Positions 10,086 to 21,813 of a DNA stretch of 64,000 bases are shown here, one piece after another. Origin of the DNA: Mactra quadrangularis (lineage: Eukaryota > Mollusca > Bivalvia > Venerida > Mactridae); the NCBI GenBank assembly GCA_025267735.1, contig CM046309.1:55620319-55684318 (forward strand), written 5' to 3'. A model generated the notes under the pieces. The model saw nothing but the letters and a program-made list of their open reading frames with translations, made no database searches and was not told the origin of the DNA. A program made the position numbers and the translations under genes. The first letter of the stretch is position 1. Every line of letters starts with the position of its first letter.

Positions 10086-13000
10086 ATAAAAACAGACATG
10101 GCTTTGATAATGGTGACTTGTTTCCTCGGTTTATTGTTTTGATTAAATGATGAAACTATACTTAAGACATTAGTTATGGGAATAGATTTCAATTAAGATT
10201 TTGTTGTTCTTATTTTTTGTACATTTGATCATAGATTTGGTAATGGTGACTTCTACCTTCCTTTATTTTTGACTATGCTGTAATATAGTATTAAGAAGAT
10301 GGATTTCAATTAGGAGTTTTCACTATTTTTTTGCATTAATTTTTATGAAGACATATTAAATATTGCAATGATATGTTGTGCGATAGACTTACTTAAATGT
10401 ATTCAATGTTTTCTATACAGTTTTGGTCAGCTATGTATAGAATCTCTCATTTCTTCATTGTTAAGTCAGAGTATTTTTTATCTCTAAGAAATGGGAGTTT
10501 CTATTTAATGAGTTATATTTGTTGAGAAATTAGTACAAAAAATATATTTTACCATCTGTGAATGACTCAAGTAATTTAAATTTTAAATGGTTGCATTATA
10601 GTTGTGACATAATATACCTCATCATAGCTTTGGTATTTTGAACATTTAATAAGTTTAAGATAATTATATTGTATTTTTCCTGATTGCACTGGTTTAGAAA
10701 TGATCAACAGTAATATAAACTGATGTTTCATGTTAATCATATTGGTTGATACAAGTTTGTAGCAACTAGCCTAGTTCTTGTAACATGGTTACACTAAATT
10801 CATGATTATTATTCTTATATGAGGCAATACTTTTAATGTCTCAATAAACTTTCTTGACGGCTAGAAAATATGAACAGCTACTATTCAGCTATTCCAAAGA
10901 ACTTAATTATCTGAACCTCAGGTTACTTTACTTTGTCTACATCATTCATTTTCTGTTAAAAGCTTGAACAGTGAATTATGAGAGCTTCATTGACTTAACT
11001 GAAAATTTTGATATAGACTTAATGCTAGATTGCGTTGCTTCCATCTCTGAACTGATTCTATTAATTAAAATTTAACTTTATGAGATTTGACCATTTTGTT
11101 TTTGCTGATAACTATTGAGTAAAGGGCTTTCAAGTTTATGATAGTGAATCATTATACTGCCAGATACTCGAATACTGCTATAAATTAATTAATTAATATA
11201 TTTAATTTATTTTCATCTCTCGTCTGATCTTTATTGATCCATAAATTAAAGTTGAAATAATAATGTAATATTTGGCGTCATTATTTTGCTGAACTTAAAG
11301 AATTCATTGAGTTTAGATGTTATAATGTTACAGCTAGAAATTATATTCAAACATTGCACAGTATTCTTCCGTTTTATACTTATATTTGGAATTTGTCAGG
11401 ATCATTGCTTGAGACTTCAGTATAAGAATATGATCAATAAATTTTTACATTTCTATGTAACTTAGGTGGCAACTTATTTGATTAAATTATGGGTTTGAGA
11501 AGGGTTTCAAACAAATGCTATGTCTGAATGCCCATAGTTGAAATGTCTTTCATGAGTTTTTGTATCAGAGCAACTGATCTTCCATGATTGCTTCATGAGC
11601 AATGGGGCTCATTAGCTTGTTCGTTTATTCAGCATTGAAATAATTGAGACCTATAATTGCTTTCTATCTAACATAGCAATTTAATTGATAATAAGTCATG
11701 CGCGTATCTGGGCTATTTTTTAGGTTACGCAAAAATGCTAGAAGGGTACGAGAGCATGCCCCCCTTCCAAAAGTTTTCGCTTCATTGGCTAAGATGCATT
11801 TTGGTAATACTTTTGCCACTGGTTGCAGGCTGATTTGACAACAAAAATACCCTTCGTTCCATCCTGTTTTTATATAATCAGCAAATTTCATACGGGTAAA
11901 TAAAAGTGAATATTTGTATTTAATATAACACCGTGTTAACAAGATCGCATTTACAAACTATAGAAACTGTATCAAAGATAATAATCTCATAGAAAGTTTA
12001 CGTAGCTGGATGACATGGTTTCAATCAACACATTATTTTCCATATTAAAAACAGTCAAATGCTACTTTACAAACAAACATCAAAACTTAATGTTGAATGT
12101 AGTTCTCTTTTGTGAGCAAAGGTATCAATCACTTTATCCATGTCAATAGAAAGTTCCCCGTGATAGCCACAAGGGCCAAATCGGTCGTACATCCTGTCGT
12201 CATTGTAGACCTACACGTATCTACAAACAGTTATTGCACAAATACTGCACCTTACTCATACTTAACACATTTTATGCAGTATGGCAATGAATAGGAAGGA
12301 TAGGTTTACCTTACCCCAGGGTTTTACAAAGCAGCACCCGAGGGAAAAAACCAACCCACCTGCTGAAGTCTCATAAATAAAGAGACTCCAACCCATTTTA
12401 ATGCCTTTTGCCATTGAGATGGAAAACCTTAGTCTGATGGAAAAAAAACTAATATGAATGGAATAGCAATTGATATTTAGAAATGCTCGGTTCCACCCTC
12501 AATTTGTGTTGCTTTGTCCGCCAAATGACCATTGCATATTTTTAGTTAAATGTTTAATTTAAAATAAACAAGTTTTAAAAAAATAAAGACAAACTTCAAA
12601 TTAATAATCGTACCAATGAATATGAAAACCAAACTCGGCTCAAACCGTTTTACAATGTAATATGAAATACAGGAACTGCTCAAACACATATTTGACTGAT
12701 ATTGATTTTATGTTACGTAAATACCAGAGCTGTAAGAATTGTAGCTACAGCATTTTACAAATCTCAAAAGCTGACCAATGAACCTCCGGCATTTTTGATA
12801 ATTAAAAATAATCATACTTCTAATTAGCAAATGATTATGAAAGTATGACAGGACGTCTCAGAAAGACATGTAGTTTTGGATATTACAAAAAACATAAAAT
12901 CGAAATTTTGAAGTTTCGCATTTTCAAGTGATCATGACGATATACTTCTTTTCAGATAGTAAAACATGTGTTGAGTGTAATTCGAAGGTCCGACAATTTA

Positions 13001-13847
13001 AATGTTTTCTTTTAAAATTAATGTCTAAATCACTTTTGGTAAATATCGAGGACTTGTTTGCCAAATTTATCATTTGTATTGATTAAAAATAGGATTTCTT
13101 ATCATATTATAATGTAAATTTTCATTTATTGGTTTTGGTAATGATCGACCGTTAGGCTAGCAATCCCTTAAGGACGTGAACATTATGTATGTTAAATGTT
13201 ATTGGAAATCTGGTCTATTTAAAAAAAAAACTTAATAAAACACCGCTGATTAAATAAATCTAATATAGAATAAGTGCACATACTGTTAAAACAATCAAAA
13301 GGCTAATACAGATTTTTATTCTTCGAAAGTTTATGCATTCAATATTATGTACACTTTGATTTTAGTGATATATTAAACATGCAAGTACTGGAGTACATCT
13401 TACTTATAGCAGAAGCCATGTAAAAATATTTGACCAATTGTAAACAAAGGCAGACCTTTTACTGGGTATATGACTATTACAAATTGCCATTGCTTAACCA
13501 ATGCGGTTGCTTCCCGTTTTCAATTGTTCTGTTTTAAAAGAAGTTTCAAAGTGGACAAACAGACAAAGGAATTAACTTTTTCACAGTCAAGTCAAATAAT
13601 TCATAACCTGGGTTAGGCATCATATTTCTCAGTGTTTTTGGCACATTTAGATTTTTGATTGCTGGAATTGAGGTTACACACGTGCGTAAAGTGCGTAATG
13701 GTAGATACGCCCCTGATGATATGGGTGACTTTGGCTAAGTTAATACATGTATGTTTGCTTGATATTATTTAATATGTTAATATTTCATAGTTGTCTGCTT
13801 ATAATTAACTTCAAACTTTGTGTGTTGGTAAAATAACATTAAAGAGG
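10086..13847. other. Long non-coding stretch with two GC-richer patches
   Basis: No gene is supported. Most of it is AT-rich intron-like DNA. Two patches stand out by composition: about 11690-11880 (CpG-containing, with a G run opposite ATGCCCCCCTTCC) and about 12110-12360. I take both as old transposon fragments but cannot name a family. The 92- and 60-codon frames there have no recognisable motif. Confidence 0.4.
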
Positions 13848-14158
13848 TTTAGACGACTGTTTATTTCATTTATTAATTTGATTTAACGCCGTGTCAACAC
13901 AATTTTAGGTCATTTTACAGCGTCCAGCGCACCTAACCTAGCTTTCCTGGACCATTGTCTATAACCAGTACTCACCTTCCCTTCCACAAGGCTGGAAACT
14001 TCTCCATGTTAACTAATCAATGGAGGAAAATCGACATTATTGTCAAATTTTCATGGAAGGGTATAACCTCTCCGTGCACCGGCACCCACTCGGGCACAAG
14101 TATCCAAATCCTGGCGCCCTACCAACTGCATTGTTGACCTGGGTTTTAGACGACTGTT
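13848..14158 (-). mobile_element. Full-length tRNA-derived SINE with 14-bp target duplication
   Basis: The element body is 13862-14144 on the minus strand, flanked by the direct repeat TTTAGACGACTGTT at 13848-13861 and 14145-14158. Its tRNA-like head lies at the high-coordinate end (the complement starts CCCAGGTCAACAATGC). Next comes a conserved middle (on the plus strand AAATCGACATTATTGTCAAA, near 14027-14046), then a 3' segment ending in the AT-rich tail near 13862. It is the same family as the copies at 33953, 41515 and 48944. The B-box region is degraded. Confidence 0.9.
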
Positions 14159-14780
14159 ACATGCGAGTTTATTGATAATATGTAGAATCTGATTTCTATA
14201 AAACTTTAGGCAGATAAAATTCAGTACAAAAAAATGGTGAAATGTGATGATGAAATCTTGTTCAATATAGTTATGGAGGAAAATAAACTAAACTTAATAG
14301 ATATATAATAGAGTATATTTACACCCATTTTTCTTTCAAATCTAACTTTACTCTGTGTGTTTTTAGACACAATGGCATGGAATCAAAATTGATGATGTTA
14401 TTTTTGACTAGGTAGATTTTTCAGCATTTGACTAATGCTGTTGCATGGTCTCATTTTGTGACTCTTTGAATTAGGTCTCATAAGTGCTTGGTTTTAGGAA
14501 TGCTCTCATAGAGCATAATTTTAGTGTATAATCTACATTTCACATCAATACATTCTGATTAAACTCTGTGTTTTAACACTGAGTAGGTACTTTGTATCTA
14601 GACCATGGTCTCAGTTCATGGGTCTAGTACATTAAAGTACAAATTCTGTTCTTTAATGTACTGAGATTCAGGGACTGAAACTATTTATCCCTCCCCTCCC
14701 TCTATTGATGGTTGGTTTTTGATTTAACTCTTTGTTACAACACACTGTACAACATTACAAACTTCTGGTAGTATAAAATC
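14159..14780. other. AT-rich non-coding stretch
   Basis: No gene is recognised. It contains a short local inverted repeat around TACATTAAAGTACAAA and TTTAATGTACTGA (about 14627-14665). Confidence 0.4.
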
Positions 14781-15183
14781 ATGGAAATGCCACCACCTTT
14801 CTCAGAGAACTCAGAGAAGCATCATTTTGAACCCTTCCCCCTCATGAACACCCACCTCTCATGCATGCTCCCTTTCGCCTCTCGGACCACCCTCTCCCTA
14901 TCAACCCCCTATGAATTTCGCTGGCGCTGTTTGGGTCACCCAGTCTGCAAGGTACTTGAACATTATGTATGCCAAAAACCCTCCAGGATTTTTCCAGTCA
15001 GGCTTTGGCACGTTCTCAGCCCATGTGATATCAGCATCACTGGAAGGGCCTTGCACGCGGGTTCATGTATCTCAACCTAAGGTATTGAAGGGGAAGCAAA
15101 CTTTGTTGGTATCATGGTCTCTCTTGGGGTCCATGGCTAAGGAGTTAAGGGTTTTCTCTTGGGGTACATGGCTAAGGGGTTAA
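14781..15183 (+). other. GC-rich island with two overlapping open frames
   Basis: About 350 bp of clearly GC-richer sequence stands out from 30%-like surroundings. It contains two overlapping plus-strand frames (99 codons from 14781, 90 codons from 14911). Neither shows motifs I recognise, and they overlap in different frames, so at most one could be real. It may be part of an exon, a CpG-rich regulatory stretch or a transposon remnant. I do not assign a product. Confidence 0.3.
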
Positions 15184-15190
15184 GGGTTTT
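15117..15190. repeat. 37-bp direct repeat x2
   Basis: Two adjacent copies share CTCTTGGGGT(C/A)CATGGCTA and GTTAAGGGTTTTC. Confidence 0.75.
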
Positions 15191-15338
15191 CATTTATTAT
15201 TTTTCATTATTTTTTATGAGTTGTAAGATATGTTGTATTTGAATGTTTTTTACTTATTTTACATGTAATCATTACCAAGAACTGTTGTTAGGAACTCAAA
15301 ATGTTTCAAAAAAATTTTGTTCTATTTTCTTTTTACAG

Positions 15339-15430
15339 GAAAGCATCAGTTAGTATCAACACATAAGAACAACACATGAATTGATGGCAGAGTATGGTAT
15401 GAAGAAAGAAGACGCAGACTGTATATTTAT
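15339..15430 (+). CDS. Possible 5' exon with a start codon
   Basis: A strong acceptor (TCTATTTTCTTTTTACAG, ending 15338) and a consensus donor (GTGAGT at 15431) bracket 92 bp. All three frames have stops before the second ATG. From ATG at 15384 the frame is open to the donor and codes 15 residues (MAEYGMKKEDADCIF) plus two bases. A short upstream ATG (15376) ends at once. This fits a 5'UTR/start exon. However, the same sequence is unit 1 of a decaying tandem triplication (15369-15760), so the exon may be incidental. No partner exon is proven. Confidence 0.35.
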
Positions 15431-15760
15431 GTGAGTTTTTTTTATTGTTTTATTATATTTTCATCTTGTGTTATATATTATGCTTTTTATATTGATAACT
15501 TTGATATTTTTTATGATTTTCATATGAACAACATGTGTATTTGATGGTAGAGTTTAGAAAGAAGTTAGTTTTTGTATTGAGGTGGTTTCTTTTATTTTTT
15601 ATTTATAATTTCATATTGTGTTTTATATTATGCATCATATATTAAAAACTTTGATATTTTTATGATTTTCATATGAACAACATGTGTATTGATGGTAGTG
15701 TTTAGGATGAAATAAGTTTTTATATATATGTGTTTTTTATCTTTTAAATATATTTTCATA
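15369..15760. repeat. Tandem triplication (~150 bp) covering the possible exon
   Basis: Three degenerate copies begin AACAACACATGAATTGATGG (15370), AACAACATGTGTATTTGATG (about 15528) and AACAACATGTGTATTGATGG (about 15675). Each continues through a T-rich part with ATTTTCAT(A)TCTTGT and GATTTTCATATGAAC. The first copy keeps a coding-like frame and donor. The others have lost both. Confidence 0.7.
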
Positions 15761-16105
15761 TCTTGTTTTATTATTTAGTATGCTTCGTATGTTTCTTATT
15801 TTATAACTCGGCTTTATTTATGACTCTTTATTTGTTTCATTTAATTCTTATTTTATGTTTTTTGTGTGTAAATAATAATGTATTTTTATTTGTAATTTTA
15901 GTGTTTGGTGTTTTTTTCTATTTTCTACTTTAATTTATTTATTCTTATGTAATTTAATTGTAATGTAAACAAAATAAACTTCTCTTCATATTTTTTATCG
16001 GTTATTAAAGACATGCACTTTTGTTATGGTTTCCAAATTTGTTTTGTATTAACAACTAATACATTTGTTTTGAGTTTTGTGTTTTCTTACATGTACAATG
16101 AGGGT
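15761..16105. other. T-rich non-coding spacer
   Basis: T-rich DNA between the triplication and the 46-bp satellite. No gene seen. Confidence 0.4.
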
Positions 16106-17850
16106 TTTTTTATTTAAGTTTTTAGGTATTTTCAGCAACTTGTATTACTAATAATGGTTTTAGGGTATTCTCTTATATATGTAACATGTATGTCTATATG
16201 ATGTCTTGAGCCTATATTCTTATATTAGCAACATGTACTTTTATTTCAGGTTTTAGGGTATTTTCTTCTATTAGCAAATTGTATTTCTATTTAAGGTTTC
16301 AGGGTGTTTTCTTAAATTAGCAACTTGAATTTGGTTTTAAGGTATTTTCTTTTATTGACAACATGTACTTCTATTTAAGGTTTTGGGTATTTTCTTTTAT
16401 AAGAAACATGTACTTCTATTTCATCTTTAAGGTATTTTTCATTTTAGCAATATGTACTTCTATTTAGTGTTTTAGGGTATTTTTTATTATTAGCAACATG
16501 TTTTTCATTTCAGCTTTTAGTGTGATTTTATATCAGAAACATGTACTTCTATTCAAGGTTTAAGGGTATTTTCTTATGTTTGCAACATGTACTTCTACTT
16601 ATGGTTTTTTGATAATTTCTTATATCAGCATCATGTACTTCTACTTAAGGTTTAAGGATATTTTCTTATATTAGCAACATGAACTTCTATTTCAGGTTTT
16701 AGGGTATTTTCTTATATTAGCAACATGAACTTCTATTGAAGGTTTTAGGGTGTTTTCTTATATCAGCAACATGAACTTCTATGTCAGGTTTTCGGGTTTT
16801 TTCTTATATTAGCAACATGCACTTCTACTTATGGTTTTTGAATAATTTCTTATATTAGCATCATGTATTTTTACTTAAGGTTTTAGGGTATTTTCTTATA
16901 TTAGCAACATGTACTTCTACTTAAAGTTTTAGAGTATTTTCTAATATTAGCAACATGAACTTCTATTTAAGGTTTTAGGGTATTTTCTAATTTTAGCAAC
17001 ATCTACTTCTCCTTAAGGTTTAGGGTATTTTCTTATATTAGCAACATGTACTTCTATTTCAGGTTTTAGGGTATTTTCTTATATTAGCAATATGTACTTC
17101 TACTTAAGGTTTTAGGGTGTTTTCTTATATTAGCAACATGAACTTCTATTTCAGGTTTTAGGGTATTTTCTTATTTTAGCAACATGCTCTTCCTAAGGTT
17201 TTAGGGTATTTTCTTATATTAGCAATATGAACTTCTGTTTCAGGTTTTAGGGTATTTTCTTATATTAGCAACATGTACTTTTACTTAAGGTTTTAGGGTA
17301 TTTTCTTATATTAGCAACATGTACTTCTATTTCAGGTTTTAGGGTATTTTCTTATATTAGCAACATCTACTTCTTCTGAAGGTATGGGGTATTTTTTTAA
17401 ATTAGCAACTTGTACTTCTACTTAAGGTTTTAGGGTATTTTCTTATATTAGCAACATGTACTTCTACTTAAGGTTTTAGGGTATTTTTTTAAATTAGCAA
17501 CTTGTACTTCTACTTAAGGTTTTAGGGTATTTTCTTATATTAGCAACATGTACTTCTATTTCAGGTTTTAGGGTATTTTCTTATATTAGCAACATGTACT
17601 TCTATTTCAGGTTTTAGGTTATTATCTTATTTTAGCATCATGTACTTCTTAAGGTTTTAGGGTATTTTCTAATATTAGCAACATGAACTTCTACTTAAGG
17701 ATTTAGGGTTTTTCTTATATAAGCAACATGAACTTCTATTTCAGGTTTTAGGGTATTCTCTTATTTTAGCAACATGTACTTCTTAAGGTTTTATGGTACT
17801 TTCTTACATTAGCAACATGTACATTTATAAAAGGGTTTCAAGTTTTTTCT
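16106..17850. repeat. 46-bp satellite array, roughly 38 units
   Basis: The consensus unit runs GGTTTTAGGGTATTTTC, TTATATTAGCAACATG, TACTTCTA(T/C)TT(C/A)A. Substitutions and short deletions are common at the left edge, and the middle (16650-17650) is the most regular. Each unit holds one TTAGGG word and one AACATGTAC word. The array is split by the insertion at about 17861-18285 and a LINE-like 3' end, and resumes at 18745. Confidence 0.92.
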
Positions 17851-17860
17851 TAAGTAGCAA

Positions 17861-18285
17861 TGTAGCCGGTCCTACTAATGACCCCAAGACGCCCCAAGAC
17901 ACCCCAAGACGCCCCAAGACTCCAATTTTTTACTATTAATTATATTGTTACATTAAAATAAGAAGAATATAATATTTTTTATAAGTTTATATGCAACTTT
18001 TGCGAAGAAGTAAAAGATATTCATGCCCAAAGACTCATATTCAACAGCCCCAAGACGCATTAAAATGTCCCAAGAAACATGGAATCACACTTGAACACAT
18101 GTAGCATAGATTAGTAGTTGTTTTATTACATATTATTGTTCATTTATTCTAAGATGGGAGGTCATGTTGTAGATGTTTATATTTGTATTCTTTTCTTCTT
18201 ACTTTGTTGTAATATATAACATTTATAGCAGAATGATTGCCCCAAGACATTTTCAGTTAACCCCAAGACATGCACTTTTACTTAA
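17861..18285. mobile_element. Insertion carrying repeated CCCCAAGAC motifs
   Basis: A block that interrupts the 46-bp array. Near its left end CCCCAAGAC occurs four times within about 45 bp (17881-17924). It recurs near 18049, as a variant near 18068, and twice near the right end (18241 and 18261). The interior is AT-rich without coding capacity. It behaves like a small transposable element with subterminal motif copies, but I could not define inverted ends or a target duplication. Confidence 0.45.
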
Positions 18286-18299
18286 GGTTTAGGGTATTT

Positions 18300-18744
18300 T
18301 CTTACTTAAATTAAATAGTAAAAAATCCGACTAAGGTTAATTGGTGCACCTTATTGATTCAATTATTAGGAAATTTAGGATTTTAATATACATATACACA
18401 CTATTACAGAGTAAGACCTAGCATGTATAAGTTAATGGAACTTTTTAAATCTGAGAATCCGGTAACTATTAGGAAATTTGGATACAGGTTATTAAATAAT
18501 AATAGATATTAAAATATTTCATATGTTTGCACTTTAAATGAATTAACCTATTAATATTAATATAATTCATTATTGTTATTGGACAACTTACTTATTATAT
18601 CTATGTTGTTTTTTTTTTGTTTTTTTTATGCACTATAATTTGATTTATATTTGATATATATTGTGTTTATACTTGTATGCTGTAATGTATGTATTGACTG
18701 CAAGGGTCGAAGGCCTCTGGTTTTCTTTATTGAGTAAACTTGTA
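18300..18744 (+). mobile_element. Probable 5'-truncated LINE 3' end
   Basis: Unique AT-rich sequence inside the 46-bp array. It ends with a compact GC-richer segment, CTGCAAGGGTCGAAGGCC (about 18699-18716), closely followed by TTTATTGAG. That resembles the 3' termini of the LINEs at 54500 and 60800, which also have a small stem-loop just before an AATAAA-like tail. No protein frame is kept. This is an assignment by analogy. Confidence 0.35.
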
Positions 18745-19135
18745 AACTTTTATTAAAGGGTTTAGGGTAATTTCTAATATTAGCAACATGTACTTCTATT
18801 CAAGGTTTTAGTGTATCTTTTAATATTAGCTACATGTACTTCTACTTAAGGTTTTAGGGTATTTTCTTATATTAGCAACATGTACTTCTTCTTTAGGTTT
18901 TAGGGTATTTTCTTTTTTAAGCAATATGTACTTCTTTAGGTTTTAGGGTATTTTCTTATATTTTATAAGCAACAAGTACTTCTACTTAAGGTTTTAGGGT
19001 ATTTTTTTTATAATTGAAACATGTATCAGTACTTCTGTTTAAGGTTTTAGGGTATTTTCTTATTTAAGCAACATGTACCGGTACTTCTGTTAAAGGTGTT
19101 AGGGTATTTTCTTATAATAGAAACATGTACTTTCT
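18745..19135. repeat. 46-bp satellite, distal block
   Basis: About eight more units of the same satellite as 16106-17850, more degenerate and with small insertions (for example AACATGTACCGGTACTTC near 19070). Confidence 0.85.
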
Positions 19136-19313
19136 TTTATTACAATTTTTTTTATAATCCCAAGGTCACTGAATGCTTTGTTTTTTTACATCTTTAGAAC
19201 CACTGATCCACTTATTCTATATAGGTTATTTATGAACTTACTATATTTTAGGTGATTTGGAATATCCAGAAAATACCTAGTTGAAAGAAGTAAGAAGATA
19301 AAAAATTCAGTGA

Positions 19314-19478
19314 ATAGATTATGAAAATCTTTGGGTCCAGGGTATGACAGAAAACTGCTTCCAGCTGTGGCATCCTACAAATGGATGTGGGAAAGTGAGG
19401 CTGCCCTTCACCACAGTTGCCTCTAGGTACATTTTGTTTATGTGTGAAAAAGCTGCTTTAACCAGTCTTAAGTCATGA
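19314..19478 (+). CDS. Possible small coding exon (unidentified)
   Basis: A GC-richer patch in AT-rich DNA with one open frame. From ATG at 19344 it reads MTENCFQLWHPTNGCGKV and continues RLPFTTVASR up to a possible donor (TCTAG before GTACAT, 19427). Without splicing it ends at 19476-19478. The composition and the Cys/Trp/Pro-containing reading look more coding-like than the neighbouring frames. I do not recognise a family, and the 3' splice site upstream is unclear (AAATTCAG at 19310 or TTTTAG at about 19251). Treat as a candidate only. Confidence 0.3.
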   Translation: MDYENLWVQGMTENCFQLWHPTNGCGKVRLPFTTVASRYILFMCEKAALTSLKS

Positions 19479-20227
19479 ACAGAGTGAATGCTTTAATAAG
19501 TAAAGTTTCATTCTGATAGTTTTTTTTTTTAAGTGTTATTTATGTATTATACAATGTATCAGAAAGAAGTTTATGTAGCTACTGAATCTTATCCTTGCGT
19601 TATTTTAAGTTACTGACCTTTATAGCAGAGCTTTAGGTTTTTCATGTCTTATGCCTTATTATCAAATTGTTTATCTTTTTCATTAAAACCTTCTATGATA
19701 TGATTCTATAGTTTTAGAGGATAATAATATAAATAAGGGTAACTTGTTTTTGCTAAATGCTGAATTACTGTCTTGTATTTATCATTCAGTGAATAATTAT
19801 GAAAATAAAACCAATAGAGAACATGCTTAAATTTATTAAAAATCAAAATTTGATTTTTTTAGAGAATATAATATTTTCTCACTTTACACCCTCATAGTGA
19901 AAAATGTGACTTTAATGTAGTTTCTAAATGTATTCCTTGTCTTTGACTGAAACCGTAATAGCTCACTTAAAACTGTCAGGAATAGTTTTAGGTATTTAAA
20001 ATATTTAGTCTTGCAATGCTTAAGTTATGATCTAATATAAAGAAAGTAGGCGTTTGGTACATTAGTACATAATAATGAAATCCTGAACATAGTTTTTAGA
20101 CTTATAGTTGCATTGAATAAGGTTTATAGGGATGGCTTGTTACGACTTTGATTAATTAGTTCAACTCAATTGATGATATTAATGAATATTTAGGTAATAT
20201 ATTTATACTAGACATTTAAGAGGTTAA
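19479..20227. other. AT-rich non-coding stretch
   Basis: No gene or repeat recognised. Confidence 0.4.
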
Positions 20228-20560
20228 ACAGGATACAGATATATAGTAAAATGTAATTTCTTCATTTCAACGTGACATCAGAAGGAAGAAAATAATTGAA
20301 AACTACCATTTTGATTAACATATTTTATACATTGAACATTGTTTGGAAGATAGCTACAGATGACCTCTCCTTCTAAGTGGAAGAGTCCGCGGGCCTCAGA
20401 GCTGGATGAACGCCGAGCTGAGGGGGTTGTAAGAGTTGCCTGGTCTTACAAAAATGGGTTCAATAGCATGTCAACTAAACCGTGAGCTCTATGACTAATA
20501 GTACAGTGTGTGGGGTTTGTGAACATAGTGGTTGTTAAAATTATATCATCATTTTGTTGT
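20228..20560. repeat. Conserved-core repeat, copy 1
   Basis: A repeat whose flanks resemble copy 2 (21200-21530) at about 80-85% by eye, but whose inner 137 bp (20360-20496) is identical between copies. The core is GC-rich and can form three hairpins: CCTCAG with CTGAGG, TTGTAAGA with TCTTACAA (perfect 8-bp stem, 9-nt loop), and a weaker CTTC/GAAG stem at the start. It also contains GGGTTCAATAGC, which resembles a Pol III B box. There is no long open frame. It may be a structured RNA gene or a conserved element. I cannot name it. Confidence 0.6.
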
Positions 20561-21199
20561 TACTAGCATTTAGAAAACATAGTTTTACTGTAACTGAACA
20601 ATGTTTAACCTTTCTTCTTGCTATATAGGTTAATAGAAAAGTGAGATGGATTTAGGAACACTTTCCTCCTTTGGTGAATGATAAATGTTTTGAATTCTTA
20701 CCATAAAACTATAAAAGAGATAAATACTCGATGGAATATTTTTAAACTACATTATTTAACAACATTATTAAACTACATTATTAAACTACATTGTTGTACT
20801 TCATTTTTGAAACTACACGTTTATTCAAATTTAACATTTTATGTATTGAGACTTTGTATGTAACATCTTTGATATCAATTAATGATTAAAGTTTAAATTT
20901 TAACTACTTGAAAATCATTTTTTTATGTTATTGGGGTTCATATTATTAAGGATTTTAGCATTTATTGATAATCAACATTAATATGACTTGTAATTATGAT
21001 CTTAGGGTACTAAATTATCTACAGCTTTAGCATTTGTCTATGAATTTAAGTGTACTTGGTAATAAGTAGCTTTAAATTGAATTTATAAAGATGGACTTTC
21101 AGGACTTAGATTTATGTTAGTAAAATGTCACAGGTAAAATTAATAAAAGTAAGTGGATCTAATTGGGCTGTATAATAACACATAGAAATTTTACACATT
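20561..21199. other. AT-rich spacer between conserved-core repeats
   Basis: AT-rich DNA with a short repeat of AAACTACATTATTAAACTAC (near 20740-20790). No gene is seen. The 61-codon frame at 20678 is low-complexity. Confidence 0.4.
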
Positions 21200-21530
21200 C
21201 AGAAGGAAAAGATAATCACGAGAATGTAATTTCTTAAGTTTGACCATACTGCAGATGGAAGAAATAATAGAAAACTACCATTTTGATTAACAGAATTTAT
21301 ACATTGAACAAAGTTTGGAAGATAGCTACTAATGACCTCTCCTTCTAAGTGGAAGAGTCCGCGGGCCTCAGAGCTGGATGAACGCCGAGCTGAGGGGGTT
21401 GTAAGAGTTGCCTGGTCTTACAAAAATGGGTTCAATAGCATGTCAACTAAACCGTGAGCTCTATGACTCACAGTACAATGTGTGGGGTTTGTGAACTTTG
21501 TGGTTGTTAGAATTATATCATCATTCTGTC
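21200..21530. repeat. Conserved-core repeat, copy 2
   Basis: Second copy of the repeat at 20228-20560. The core 21332-21468 is identical to 20360-20496 over all 137 positions, while the 5' flank (GAAAACTACCATTTTGATTA and onward) and 3' flank (GTGTGGGGTTTGTGAAC) show substitutions and small indels. Identity confined to the core suggests either local selection or gene conversion. Confidence 0.6.
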
Positions 21531-21813
21531 ATTGTTCAGAACTAGGAAATTCATTTACAGTAGGTTTAACTTTTCTTAATTATTGTTAATGAACACAGTT
21601 ATTTAGATAAAGAATATTTTCCTGAGTAAATAGATAATTAATATACTTCATTTCTTCCTGTAAAGTACATTAAGCTCAGTAGATAGGTAAATACTTAAAG
21701 TTATGAACACTACTTTTACAAGGACTTAATTTTTTATCTTTCTGTTTCTTATTTCATTTTTTTGGTAAGATTTAAGTGTTTCTTATATTAAACTTATCTT
21801 CAAGCTATAAATT

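Noticed and set aside
16106..19135. Interstitial telomere repeat
   Set aside because: TTAGGG occurs once per 46-bp unit and never in tandem.
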